Of a stretch of DNA of 64,000 nucleotides, positions 11,046 through 21,719 are shown piece by piece. Under the pieces are notes generated by a model. The model was not told the DNA's origin. It made no database searches and saw only the letters and a program-made list of their open reading frames with translations. How positions within the stretch are numbered: position 1 is the first letter of the stretch; each line of letters opens with the position of its first letter. The position numbers and the translations under genes are program-made. Source of the DNA: Stomoxys calcitrans (Eukaryota > Arthropoda > Insecta > Diptera > Muscidae); contig NC_081556.1 in assembly GCF_963082655.1 (NCBI RefSeq), positions 72,959,227-73,023,226 of the forward strand, read 5' to 3'.

Positions 11046-14000
11046 ATGTTGTTGTTGTAGCAGTTTATTGTGTACTATCTTTCGTCTGCTTGATTCTGTT
11101 GAGTGTCAAGACCCAGGAACTCCGCGACTAAGATGGGGTGCGTCCACAGGGATCTGGGTCTGAGTCGAGTGGGTCTGGCCGGGCAGTTAAACAGGTGACG
11201 TGTATCGTGCGGTCCCTGGTTACAATCGGGACATACATCTTGCACGTCGGCATCAATGGGGTGGGAATTGAGGCGGCTGCATCTGCCGGAACGTAATTAA
11301 GCCAGAACTACTCTGATTTGCCGGGGGAGGTTGATTTTTTCGGATGCAATGGGTGGCGGTCGTTCTCCAAGGACTACATTCACCCGGTAGCCAATTAACG
11401 TGTCTGCTACCGTGTCTGCATGAATGTTGTTCAGACCCGCTTGATATGCCGCTTGATCTAGAGGTTCTCTCTTGTAGCGCTGAACCTCACGCTCTAGATC
11501 ATGTAGATCTACCTTAAGGCTTCTGGGCGGTGGGTATCTATCCACAAGATGATGATTTGGACGATTTCTGCGATAACAGCCCAAAAGGTATTGCTTAGAC
11601 AGCATGTAGTTATGTCTTCGCACTGGTAGGATCTTTGTCTCCTGATGGAGGTGGTCCACATGAGAACTGAGGAGACAGCCCGTCGCAGTTCGGAGGGCGG
11701 CATTCTGACAGATCTGAATATTATTCCACTGCGTGTCACAAAGTTGACGTGACCACACTGGCGCTGCATAACTTACCACAGACCGGCCAATTGCTTTGTA
11801 CGTGGTCAACAAGGTTTCTTTGTCTGCACCCCAAGAGCTGCCAGCGAGCGACTTGAGGACCTTGTTTCTACTTTTGACTTTATTGCAGATTGCTGTAGCA
11901 TGTGGGGAGAAAGTTTAGGAGCTGTCAAATGTGACGCCAAGTATTTTGGGACACTTGATGGTCGGAATCATTTCTCCATCGACCATCACGGTCAGCTCAG
12001 TATTCACCTCACGCGTATTTATAGTGAACAGTGTGGCTGAAGATTTGGTGGCGGATATCTTCAGATTTCTGGCAGCGAAATAAGAGGCAAGCTCGTTGAG
12101 GTAGACGTTCAACCTATCGCAGATGTCATCAATGGGTGGGGGGCCTGATGCCATGATCGTACAATCGTCCGCATATGATACGATCTCTATGCCGTCTGGA
12201 GGAGGTGGGATGGAGGATAGATAGAGTTTAAACAGAGCCGGAGATATCACCCCACCTTGGGGAACTCCCTGTTTCACTCTACGGTGTTTTGACTTCTTAT
12301 CCCTAAATTCCACAAATTACTGGCGGCCACACAGATAATTCGCGACCCAACGTTTCAGGCCTGGTTGGAGGCACGTGTTGTCGATAAGTCCAGTGCCACG
12401 AGGACCGTCCTATCACATGGCCTGGGTTGATTGAAGCCACGGCAAATGTGTGTGGTGATGGCATGCAAAGCTGTTGTTGTGCTGTGCAGTCTCCGAAATC
12501 CATGTTGATGCTCGGGGAATGGAAATTCTCCTACGAGGCTCGGGAGGAGTAATGCCTCAAGCGTCTTTGCCACTGGTGAGAGAAGGGAGATCGCTCTGTA
12601 CGACTCCCCCAAACTCGGGTCTTTTCCAGGCTTCAGTAGCGGGATCACTCTGCCCATTTTCCAGACATCGGGAACTATAAGAGTGTTCAATGACAGGTTA
12701 AGGACAGTGGTAAGGTACTCAACTCCAGGTGAATCCAGATTCTTCAGCATCAATGTAGAGATTCCGTCGAGGCCCAACGCTTTGGAAGATTTGGCGCCAC
12801 GGATGACATTCGTAACTTCGCCCACGGTAAATTGTGATGGCTGTTCATCGGCTCGGAGACCACGAATACGGCGAATGGCTCTCCTCCTTGCCCTGTCTCT
12901 CTCGGGATGCACAATAAATTGACGGTTGAACAACCTGGCGCATCTCTTCGGATCAGTCACGGTTATCTCGCCAAAAGTGACTGAGGTCCTGTCGTCCCGT
13001 CTACCGGGGTTCGAGAGAGACTTTACAGTGGCCCACAGTTTGCCTGCATCGGTGCCTATGTTACATTGCTCCAAGTGTTCCAGCCACAAATTCCGCTTAT
13101 GTTCGTTGACTACCCTGTTTATTTCCAGATTCAGCTCGCTGATTCTGGGGTTAGCGGGGTCCATAGCACGAATCCCATCACGCTCGTCTGCGAGTACCAC
13201 TGCTTGCGCCGGGAAATTGGGTCGCACTTGCGGTATTCGACCGGCTGGTATAAAGCGAGCGGCTGCTGCGTTGATGATGTCTCGGAATTTCCTCTCGGCC
13301 ACAAGCACATCAGAGGGGGGTGGCAGTTCATTGAAGCGGCGATTGGTATACTCTCTGAAGCCAGTCCAATTGGCCTTCTTGTAATTGATGAACGTCCGGC
13401 GCTCAGAGGTTATGAAGTCGGGTGATCGGTCGATGGTGAGGATTATGGGGAGGTGGTCTGACCCCAAAGAGATGACGGCTTGCCAGGATACGTCACTCAG
13501 GAGATCAGGGGATGCAATTGAGATGTCTGGCGAGCTGCTGCACCTCCTCGTAATCCTAGTGGGGGCATCCTCATTCACCGTTCAAAACGCCAAAGCTATG
13601 CCTAGGGGAGAATGCCATGACGAGTGATGTGCATTAAAATCCCCCAGAACCAGACGACTATGGCCAGATAGTAACCCACTTATGTCGGGGTTGTAGGCCT
13701 GGCCATTAATCGGGACACAGCTACCAACCGGCGGTATATACACGTTGTATATCTCTATCTCGGCAGTACCAGACCTGACTGCTACCCCCATACATTCCAT
13801 GGATGGGTCACTAGCGTCAAGCGCAGGCGAGATAGGTCTATACTGCACGGAATGGTGTATAACGAAGGCCAATCCCCCACCTCCATTCCTTGAGCGATCG
13901 TTACGTAGCACATTGTAGCCGTGACAACTGTGCAAGCTGCAGGTGTTAGTCAGCTTTGTCTCCTGGATCGCTGCGACCGATATGCTCTTCCGACTCATAA

Positions 14001-14503
14001 AATCTACAATCTCATCAATCTTGCCACGCAGTCCGTTGCAGTTTAACTGCAAGAACGATACACTTCCCGGCACTGGCCTGGCAATAGTAGGGCTAGGGTG
14101 CTGTCGTTGCATAAATTGCCGTACGGGAGAGGTCGGGGGGGTCACATAGTCCGACGACGAGGACGCCGAAGGCGACGACGGCGACGCTTGTGACCCACTG
14201 CTGGCTATGTTCGCACAGCACCTAGCGACCTAGCAAGAGCAAGAACGGAAATGTACCCCCTCCAAGCACCGGTTACACCTCACCGACACTGACCGATTAT
14301 GAAGGCGGTTCTGACAAACCGAACAGAACCAGGGTCCGGGGTTCTTTTCAATTCCGGCACGGACCAGAAGCGTACGGAGAAGGCACTCCGGGATGTGCCT
14401 CTCCCATGACGAAAAAAGACGAACACGTACACTGAGGCGGCAGCCCTTGCCGATGAGGATTCCATCGGGTCAATCCGGTGCGTACAACCGGCTGCCATGG
14501 GAT
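11046..14503 (-). mobile_element. Nearly full-length Jockey/I-group LINE, 3458 bp, with 11-bp target duplication
   Basis: Boundaries are set by the exact 11-bp direct repeat TGACAAATGAT on both sides. The minus-strand 3' end is CTGCTACAACAACAACAT, a short CAA tail, and AATAAA lies about 20 nt before it. The 5' end starts ATCCCATGGCAGCCGGTTGT, so the first ATG is only about 6 nt inside the element. One long coding region carries endonuclease and RT; no separate ORF1 is present between the duplication and ORF2. GC content is clearly higher than in the flanks, consistent with a recent insertion. The clade is uncertain; no RNase H domain was seen. Confidence 0.88.
11075..14498 (-). pseudogene. 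LINE polyprotein: 2A-like motif, zinc finger, AP endonuclease, reverse transcriptase, Cys/His knuckle (broken)
   Basis: This is the element's own replication protein: the endonuclease nicks target DNA and the RT copies the RNA there. From the ATG at 14498 a 1-nt frameshift near 14462 leads into the main frame. Then come RAGIEKNPGP (14332-14358), a PHD-like finger (WFCSVC..RCNRCLEGVH), a Ser-rich linker and the endonuclease (FLQLNCNG near 14064, AIQETKL, LVLGDFNAHHSSW, SLGSDHLPI near 13461). RT motifs follow: VIPLLKPGKDPS, QHGFRRLHSTT, VLVALDLS, QGVPQGGVISP and YADD at 12164-12175. The C-terminal knuckle is VCPDCNQGPHDTRHLFNC. Breaks: in-frame stops at 14230, 13582, 11915 and 11297, a stop near 12318, and a deletion/frameshift near 12380 just after RT motif A. 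The reading frame ends with TAG at 11075-11077. Confidence 0.85.
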
Positions 14504-14514
14504 TGACAAATGAT
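14504..14514. repeat. Target-site duplication, right copy
   Basis: TGACAAATGAT, exact match to 11035-11045. Confidence 0.85.
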
Positions 14515-15351
14515 TTGTATTCCACATGGGTAAAAACCTTTGGAAGCTAAGACAAAACAGTCAAGCAGTTTAGTCAAATAGTTCTTAAGCTGTGTTGCAA
14601 ACTTTCATTCGCCACAAAAGTCCTTTGTTTCCGCCGAAATGGTGACTCATAAAGCTGTAAATTAACCTATTTGTTTCTGAATGTAAGAATAAAGGTCAGC
14701 AGCCATGAACTCATGGCGTTTTCCTAGCAGACAGTTCACACCACACACATACATATATTGGACTTCGGCCATGTACTTGTGTACACAACTAATTAACCTC
14801 AGCAATACCATGCACTTTTGTATGAGTACAGATGTTTTCCGTTATGCAATGGCGACGAGTCCAATTTGGATTTCGGAGAATGAATTTATATGGCCACGCT
14901 AGCAATTGATTTCATGAGAAAATGTCCAAATTGATTTATAAATTTCCCGAGAAAATTTGTTTCAATGCCAGAACACGCTGTAAAATTGATGTATGTATGT
15001 GTGATGTCGTTTGTAATAGTTTTCGCGGAAAATTCTTTACCTCATCGTCACTATTCGAAGATGTGTACATACATACATGTTTATCTTCTGGTAAGTTTTG
15101 CATATACGAGTGTGGTTGAGAACTATAAGGATTAAAGAAACATGTGCACTGTTGAAAACATACAGACATAAACCTTTTGAAAAACCGAAATCTGTTAAGA
15201 TGTCTGCTATTTGAAGGGCTACAGTGAAGAAGACGCCAATTTTGCATCGCCGTTACACAATACCCAATAACCATTTAGAAAAGACATTTTTCAAACAAAA
15301 GCACAGGGTACCATGTACGGCAGTCCCATTTCAACGAGCCCTTTGTTTTTA
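14515..15351. other. No gene seen
   Basis: Frames of up to 112 codons overlap on both strands without recognisable features. ATGTATGT/ACATACAT short repeats occur near 14990 and 15066. May be unique host intergenic or intronic DNA. Confidence 0.45.
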
Positions 15352-16090
15352 AAATAAGTAAAAGCGTGCTAAGATCGGCCGAGCCGAATCTTACACACCC
15401 TCCACCATGGATCGCATTTGTCAGGTTCTTTACCCGGTTTCTCTATATAGGCAAAAAAAAAAAACGATAATGGATAAGAATTGCTATGTTGTAGGAGCTA
15501 TAACAGGTTGTGGGCCAATGCGAACCACAATTGGTTTGGATGTTGAAATTCATAGTAGAAGTCATTGCGTAAAATTGCAGACAAATCATATAAGAATTGC
15601 GCCCAATAGGACCACAAAAAGTAAAATCGGGAGATCGGTTAACATGGGAGCTATATCAGATTAGACACCGACTCAGATCAAATTTGGCACAAATGTTTAA
15701 GGTCACAGGTCGTTGTGCCAAATTTCAGCCACATTAGTTTAGAATTGCGTTCTCTAGAGGCTCAAGATGTATAATCAGAAGACCGGTTTAGTTTTTGGAC
15801 CGATTGGGACCATACTTGGTACACCTGTTGGAAGTCACAGAAAATGTCATCGTGCCAAATCGGTTAAGAATTGCGCTGTATATAGGCTCAGAAGTACAAT
15901 ATAATCTAGAGATCGGTTTATATGAGCAGCTATATATACATAAACATGGACCGATTTGATCCATTTACAACCCCAACCGATCGATGTTATTAAGAAGTAT
16001 TAATGCAAAATTTCAGGTGACTAGCTAAACTCGATCGTCAGTTAGCGTGCTTGCAACGGACGGACATAGATCGACTAAAAATCTCTTGGC
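15352..16090 (+). repeat. Type 1 element, 3' end lost to a Tc1-like piece
   Basis: Starts AAGTAAAAGCGTGCTAAGAT with the palindrome TCGGCCGAGCCGA and TACACACCCTCCACCATGG. About three monomers follow (GGGAGATCGGTTAACATGGG, GAGATCGGTTTATATGAGCA), then GGACATAGATCGAC and GGCGATCAGGGATATA. At that point, where the tail should continue, a CAGTGGTGGCC sequence takes over. Confidence 0.75.
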
Positions 16091-16380
16091 GATCAGGGAT
16101 ATACAGTGGTGGCCATATAATTAGGGACACAATGTTTAATGTCGAAAAATCCACTTTTATTGCAATTAAATGATATAAATATATTTTTTTTGATTAGTAA
16201 CTCCATATGATGGAGGCCAATGTAGCGCTGAGGTCGATCAGGAAAATACAGTGGTGGCCATAAACTAGGTACACCATGTTTAATATCGAAAAATCTACTC
16301 TTATTGAAATTAAATGATATAAATATATATTTTTTGATTAGTAACTCCATATGTTGGAGGCCAACGTAGCGCAGTGGTTA
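16090..16380. repeat. About 145-bp tandem duplication of a Tc1-like end joined to a SINE head
   Basis: Unit 1 (about 16090-16234) and unit 2 (about 16235-16380) both run GATCAGG..ATACAGTGGTGGCC, ATGTTTAATRTCGAAAAATC, TTAAATGATATAAATATAT, GATTAGTAACTCCATATG, GGAGGCCAAYGTAGCGC. CAGTGGTGGCCATA after a TA dinucleotide resembles a Tc1-type terminal repeat. Unit 1 stops inside the SINE head; unit 2 runs into the full SINE. Confidence 0.7.
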
Positions 16381-16675
16381 GCATGTCCGACTATGACGCT
16401 GAACGCCTGGGTTCAAACCCTGGCGAGACCATCAGAAAAAATGTCAATGTGGTGGTTTGCCCCTCCTAATGCTGGCAACATTTATGAGGTATTATGGCAT
16501 GTAAAAACTTCTCTCCAAAATTGTGTCGCACTGCGGCACGCCGTTCGGACTTGGCTTTGAAAAGGATACACCTTATCATTGAGCTTAAACTTGAATCGGA
16601 CTGCACTAATGGATATTGTGAGAAGTTTGTTTCTGTACCTTAGCGGAATGTTCATGGGAAAAATTTCCAAAATTA
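16357..16675 (+). repeat. tRNA-derived SINE (SINE-1), copy 2
   Basis: A box GTAGCGCAGTGGTTAGCATG and B box GGGTTCAAACCCTGG, then the body with GCACTGCGGCACGCCGTTCG, CATTGAGCTTAAACTTGAAT and CGGAATGTTCATGGGAAA. The tRNA-like part is better preserved than in the copy at 2610. Confidence 0.82.
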
Positions 16676-16714
16676 GCAGTTTGCATCTCCACATGTTATG
16701 ATTAGGAACATGCA

Positions 16715-16860
16715 CACTCAACGAAATTTGTTTTTCAAAATAGCAAAAATATTTGCTAAAACAACAGTTTTTGTCTGTTGAAAATGGGTATTAGCAAACA
16801 TTTCTTACTGCTTTTTCTAACTAACAATATCTGCTGTTTTGAATACACAAGTCTGTCAAA
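16715..16860. repeat. CAGCAAA/TTTGCTG-rich repeat (type 6)
   Basis: AATAGCAAAAATATTTGCTA, AAACAACAGTTTTTGTCTGT, TGAAAATGGGTATTAGCAAA. The same series occurs at 41420-41590. It reads equally well on both strands and can fold back. Confidence 0.5.
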
Positions 16861-16869
16861 ATACTGAAA

Positions 16870-17115
16870 ACGTATTAGTTTAAGGCCTTCCGAGTAGTTG
16901 AAGTAGTTTAAGGCCTCCCGACATCTGACCCAAATATGGTTCACATCGGACTATATTTATATGTAGCTGCCATATATACCGACCTGCCGATAAAGGGTCT
17001 GAAGCCCATAAAAGCTTTATATATTACCCGATTTCGCTAAAATTTGAAACAGTGAGTTATTTTTAGCCTCCGGACATCTGACCTAAATATGGTTTAGATC
17101 GGACTATATCTAGTA
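16870..17115 (-). repeat. Monomer-type repeat (type 4), two units
   Basis: Two copies of CCCGACATCTGACC..AATATGGTT..ATCGGACTATATCTA flank ATGTAGCTGCCATATATACC. They share the GATATAGCTGCCATAT core with types 1-3. No terminal hairpins seen. Confidence 0.55.
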
Positions 17116-17129
17116 TCTCGCCCTAACAG

Positions 17130-17585
17130 GCAAAAAACTTGAAAAATTAAAAATTCGACAGAGCGCGGCCAGGATTCGAACCTGCGCATACGGAGAAACA
17201 GCGTGGGCCATTGCCGTTGTCTTAGCGTTCGAAGCCATCAATACAACTTCCAATAGATGATCAAAATCATGTGTGGTACGGAAGAAGTGTAATTTGACAC
17301 AGATAGAATGTCTCTCATTACACAAAAATAAATGCATTGGAAAAAGTACGGCTTATAAGCTGGGTTGCCGAGCTTGGTTAATGTGGTGATTGTATCATAG
17401 ATGCGTTTTCGCAATTAATATATCAACGCACGACCCTTGAAGCCATCACTCCTAATATGGTTGAAAGTCTTCTAACCAAAGACGAAACGCGTCCCATAGT
17501 GGTTGGTGTGTGTTGCTATCTTTGGCTTTCCTTTTCCATTTGCATCTCCGATCATTGAGCTCGTCTCGAAAGAGAAACAAACAAG
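17130..17585 (-). repeat. Dispersed repeat with tRNA-like part (SINE-2), copy 1
   Basis: On the minus strand a B box lies near 17170 (GCAGGTTCGAATCCTGG), followed by an acceptor-like CCGCGCTC. About 350 bp of the same repeat reappear on + at 33133-33512 (GTTTGTTTCTCTTTCGAGAC, AAGTTGTATTGATGGCTTCG). It is not a functional tRNA gene: the A-box region is poor and the D arm does not fold. Confidence 0.5.
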
Positions 17586-17594
17586 AATTTGCTT

Positions 17595-17945
17595 AATTTT
17601 TAAATCCATACATATTGTGGAAGTCATTGAGGAAATCGTTGTGCTAAATTTTGAGAAGAATGCTTTTGCGAGGTCCTAATGAATGCGTTTGCGAGGTCCT
17701 AAAAAGTGTTCAGAAATGTTATAAGAAAAACCTTCTTGTCTTTTTTTATGAGAATCGGTTAACAAATTACCACATGGGAGCTATATCCAAATCAGAACCC
17801 ATTTGTTTGTTCCAATTTCAATAGGCTTTTTAACTTTAAAGACGATTGGACGAAAATTTCGACCTGTGGTTTGTACACAAATTAACATGTACAGACAGAC
17901 ATCTAGTTCAAATCAGAAAGTGATTCCTACTCGATCAGTATACTT
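17595..17945 (+). repeat. Type 3 repeat, partial
   Basis: ATATTGTGGAAGTCATTGAG, GGGAGCTATATCCAAATCAG and the tail GTACAGACAGAC, AATCAGAAAGTGATTC. Cut at 17945 where LINE B coding text begins. Confidence 0.6.
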
Positions 17946-18200
17946 ACAGGGTGGATTACACTTTACCTGAGCCGATTTTTGATAAAAAGTACTGTACCAC
18001 TATTCCTGATAGAACCGATTGGACCTATGATATCCATGGTAACAGAAGTTACATCTTACGGATGGTTCCAAATTAGACGACCATATGGGCTTTGGGGTGT
18101 ACTCTACAATACAGAAGTTACATAGACTTCTTACGGATGGTTACAAACAAGACGACCAGGTGGGCTTTGGGGTGTGCTCTAAAAATCCAGATCTAGATCT
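17946..18200 (+). pseudogene. LINE family B fragment (before and at RNase H start)
   Basis: The + frames read YTLPEPIFDKKYCTTIPDRT and DGYKQDDQVGFGVCS, the linker and first strand of the LINE B RNase H (compare DQVDFGVYSKDLEL in the copy at 62159-62665). The DG(S/Y)K..DQVGFGV block appears twice in tandem (about 18060 and 18140), indicating a local duplication. Stops interrupt it. Confidence 0.6.
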
Positions 18201-19196
18201 GCAATCAAAGTCGCGATTGCAGTTTAAATTAACAAATTCATTGGATCAAAGAATTGATTGAAATCGATTTTTATTTTTTCTGTGTTTAATCGCTCTATGT
18301 AAGAGATATAGCGAGGAATACTGTCTAACTAACTGCCGGGTTTACTGTTACTTTATCTCGTGGTCTGCTTGCTCCTAAATGATATTTTATGCCGCGTCAT
18401 ATTATCTTCTAATCAAAACATTCTTTTAAATTATTGTACAGTATTATTATTGTATAACTTTTGATGGGACAAATCTGTCCTAATCGAATAACATAATTAT
18501 ATGGCTCCACAATTATATGCCTGTCTCAATCAAGTTGTTTTTGTCAGATTTGTGACGCCACCTCCTCAACGGCACAATGCCAGACATTTTTGGCGTCTGT
18601 GGATGATGCTTCATATGAACGTTAATTCAGTCCCTGTAGCATTGTTACTTTACTATCCACTGTATCCCGTGGGTGTGGGTAACATTATAAACAGTTTCTC
18701 ACTCTCTCTCCCCTCCCTTTTATCCTGTGCTTCCTTCCACATTGAAATAGAGCTGTAATGCTTGAAAGTCTACATAACAACGTATATTAGAGTCCTGTTG
18801 TTCATTCCCGCATGTCCTTTAGTTTAATGGCTGGGAGAACGTATGATGTCATGGTTCTATAGTGAGTTCAGCATTTTTCCTCTTCCTTAACATTTATTGT
18901 GAGGGAGTTTCTTCCTCTTTTTTAAATATTTCCATATTGAACGACGTAGTGTCTACCTTCGTGTCTGTTTGTTAAGATTGTGTGAAAACTTTCTTCGGTA
19001 ATTTGTTAATAAATTAAAAAAAAATATATATACATATATATTCCTTATCGTGCAATTTATTTTAAGGAGGAATTTTGGGCCAGTAAAATCCTTAAAATGC
19101 TGTAAAATATGTAAACATTTTGTTAGCATACCGACAACATCAGAATACATAGACCTTTTGGATATTGAACACATTTCCAATTACAAATAAGGTGTT
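18201..19196. other. About 1 kb without recognisable gene
   Basis: No family motif. The 85-codon frame at 18501 begins in low-complexity text and has no homology I recognise. Confidence 0.45.
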
Positions 19197-20040
19197 GACA
19201 CGGATGTCGAAAAGCCTAACATAAGTCACTGTGTCAAATTTAAGCGAAATCGGATTATAAATGTGCTTTTTATGGGGCCAGGACTTTAAATCGAGAGATC
19301 GGTCTATATGGGAGCTATATCCAAATATGAACCGATCAGGGCCAAATTATTGAGGGCTGACGAAGGGCCTAACACAACTCACTGCCACAAATTTCGAAAT
19401 TGGACAATAAATGCGTCTTTTATGGGCCCAAGACCTTAAATCGAGAGATCGGTCTATATGGCAGCTATATACAACCGATCTGTGCCCGATTGCAGAAGTA
19501 TGTTGAAGAACCTAACGCAACTCACTGTCCAAAATTTTGGCAAAATCGGACAATAAATACGCCTTTTATGGGACCAAGACCTTAAATCGAGAGATCGGTC
19601 TATATGGCAGCTCTATCCAAATCTGGACCGATCTGGGCCAAATTGAAGAAGGATATCGACTGGCCTAATACAACTCACTGTCCCAAATTTCAGCAAAATC
19701 GGATAATAAATGTGGCTTTTATGGGCCTAAAACCCTAAATCGGCGGATCGGTCTATAAGGCAGCTATATCAAGATATAGTCCGATATAGCCCATCTTTGA
19801 ACTTAACCTGCTTATGGACAAAAAAAAGAATCTTTGCAACGTTTCAGCTCAATATCTCTATTTTTAAAGACTGTACCGTGATGTCAACAGACAGACGGAC
19901 GGACATGGCTAGATCTCTTAGATTTTTACGCTGATCAAATATATATATACTTTATAGGGTCGGAAATGGATATTTCAATGTGTTGCAAACGGAATGACAA
20001 AATGAATATAACCCCATCCTTCGGTGGTGGGTATAAAAAG
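19197..20040 (+). repeat. Type 2 hairpin-ended element, 5' truncated
   Basis: Monomer landmarks TCGAGAGATCGGTCTATATG at 19291, 19441, 19587 and the related GGCGGATCGGTCTATAAGG at about 19740 give periods of 150, 146 and 153 bp. Tail: ACAGACAGACGGACGGACAT, TGTTGCAAACGGAATGACAA and a GGTGGTGGGTATAAAAA end. The 5' hairpin is absent. Confidence 0.8.
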
Positions 20041-20229
20041 TTGTAAAGCGAAGAAGTAAAACAAACTTTCTAATAACTGATAAACCCACATATTCTAATA
20101 TTCTATTTTAGCATACCATTGGATAAGGGTATACACAATTGGTTATTCCCCCTGCTCTCTCCCCAATTTAAGTTTGCATAGCAATTATTTGTTTTTTGTC
20201 GTTTTAACATACTAAGTCCAGCTAGCCTA

Positions 20230-20515
20230 GTGTGTCAAAAACGCGAAAAGAAAAATTTTGCGCAGATGCTTTTTATCGATGTCAAACGAGGTTATGTACC
20301 GATTTGCGCCATACTTAGCACAAAATTTCAACCAAATTAGATGAGAATTGCGCCCTTTATTGAATTGCGCCCTCTATTGGCTCAAGAAGTCAAGATCCAA
20401 GATCGGTTTATATGACTGCTATACCAGGTTATGAACCGATTTGAATCATACTTAGCGCAGTTGTTGGAAGTGATATCAAAACACTACGTGCAAAATTTCA
20501 GCCAAATCCGATGAG
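20230..20515 (+). repeat. Type 1 monomers, fragment
   Basis: Two monomers (GATCGGTTTATATGACTGCT, ATGAACCGATTTGAATCATA, TTGTTGGAAGTGATATCAAA). Replaced at about 20516 by LINE coding text. Confidence 0.65.
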
Positions 20516-21357
20516 AATGGCGGATTGGGATAAATTTCTGCACTACTATTCCCTCTTGAGCTGAAAGGAAGTGGAAACTGCGGCGGATATGGACATAATG
20601 GTCAAGCGGATGACGAAGGCCCTGAATGACTCGCTTGTGTGAGCATATCCTAGAGCCAAATCAAAAGGTAAGCAGCAACCGCCAAGATCGACCCAGAATT
20701 GTTTGGTATAAGGAAGAACTGCAAAAAACTATTCAAAAGAGCGAAAGTCGCAATGACACCACAAGACTGGAACGTCTATAACGTTGACCTAAAAAAATAC
20801 AAGGGCGAGCTGAGAATGGCTGAGAACAAATCCTGGGTGGAGTTCTGGAGCCAAAAGCCTACGTAAGAATCTATCGTCGAATTTTTTTATGGTAGGGTAT
20901 ATTCAGTAGCAGAGAATTTTTGGACAATGTCTAGCGAGGATACATTGGAACTATTCGTTGATGCACATTTCCCGCGAAACTTTCCAACGGACAACTTGAC
21001 GCCGTCGGAGGCTGTTCGGGAAATTGTGCCTAAGTTGAAAATCCTTGGGGGCCATAAAAAGTTTCGATTCCTTTAAATCGCCAGAGCATGATGATGTATC
21101 ACCGTTTCAATTATAAGCTGTGTCCGATAGACTGGCTCTTTGGCTAAGGGAGATATTCTCTGCTTTCTTATGCATCTCGTATATACCTGTGGGATGGAGG
21201 GATACAAAGATCATTTTCATCCCAAAAGTAGGAAAACCTTACCACACGAAGGCGAACGATATTCGTACTATTAGATTGTCATCCTTTACACCAACATATC
21301 TTAAGGCAAATATTCCGGAGATTGCTACAACATTCGGAGATGCCAGCAGCTGCATGC
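20516..21357 (+). pseudogene. LINE fragment: region upstream of RT and first RT motifs
   Basis: With frameshifts the + strand reads WNVYNVDLKKYKGELRMAEN then KSWVEFW, the linker before RT in Jockey/I-type LINEs. Later come DTLELFVDAHFPRNFPT and GWRDTKIIFIPKVGKP with IRTIRLSSF (RT motifs 1-2: .I.PK.GK....FR.I.L.S). The palm is missing: at 21358 a mariner-like piece begins. Confidence 0.65.
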
Positions 21358-21715
21358 ATATAAAGGGTGATTTTTTAGCTATTGTTATTTTCTCAACACT
21401 GGTTTAAACAGCTCTCGCACGTTTCGTGTTTTGTTTCTGGACAGTGAAACATCTTCAGTTTGGTTTAAAATTTAACCATGAATCGTCTTACAAACGAACA
21501 ACGCTTGCAAATTATTGAATTTTATTTTCAAAAGGCGTGCTCTGTTAAGAAAATTCATCGCGCGCTTCTTCTTCTTCAGCGACGAAGCTCATTTTTGGCC
21601 CACTGGGTACATAAATAAGCAGAATTGTCGATTTTGGAGTGAAGATCAACCAGAAGCATTGTAAGAGCTACCAACGCATCCAGAAAAAGTCACAATTTTC
21701 CTCTACTCTAAGAAA
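21358..21715 (+). mobile_element. Internally deleted mariner-like transposon with transposase start
   Basis: Starts after TA with AAGGGTGATTTTTTAGC, the terminal text of this family. The frame from 21478 reads MNRLTNEQRLQIIEFYFQKA then a deletion to SDEAHFWPTGY-like text and QNCRFWSEDQPEAL, that is, the helix-turn-helix start fused to the region around the second catalytic Asp. No right TIR seen. The C-terminal remainder of the same family is at 8896-9140. Confidence 0.6.
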
Positions 21716-21719
21716 TATA

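Noticed and set aside
12474..13627. Long + strand frames across the LINE (up to 152 codons)
   Set aside because: They are shadows of the minus-strand endonuclease/RT coding region, which has clear catalytic motifs; the + frames have none.
14985..15110. ATGTATGT/ACATACAT inverted words as a regulatory palindrome
   Set aside because: Simple-sequence repeats common in fly DNA, with no associated gene.
18501..18758. 85-codon + frame with hydrophobic end
   Set aside because: No recognisable domain, no splice signals, no second copy or related exon.
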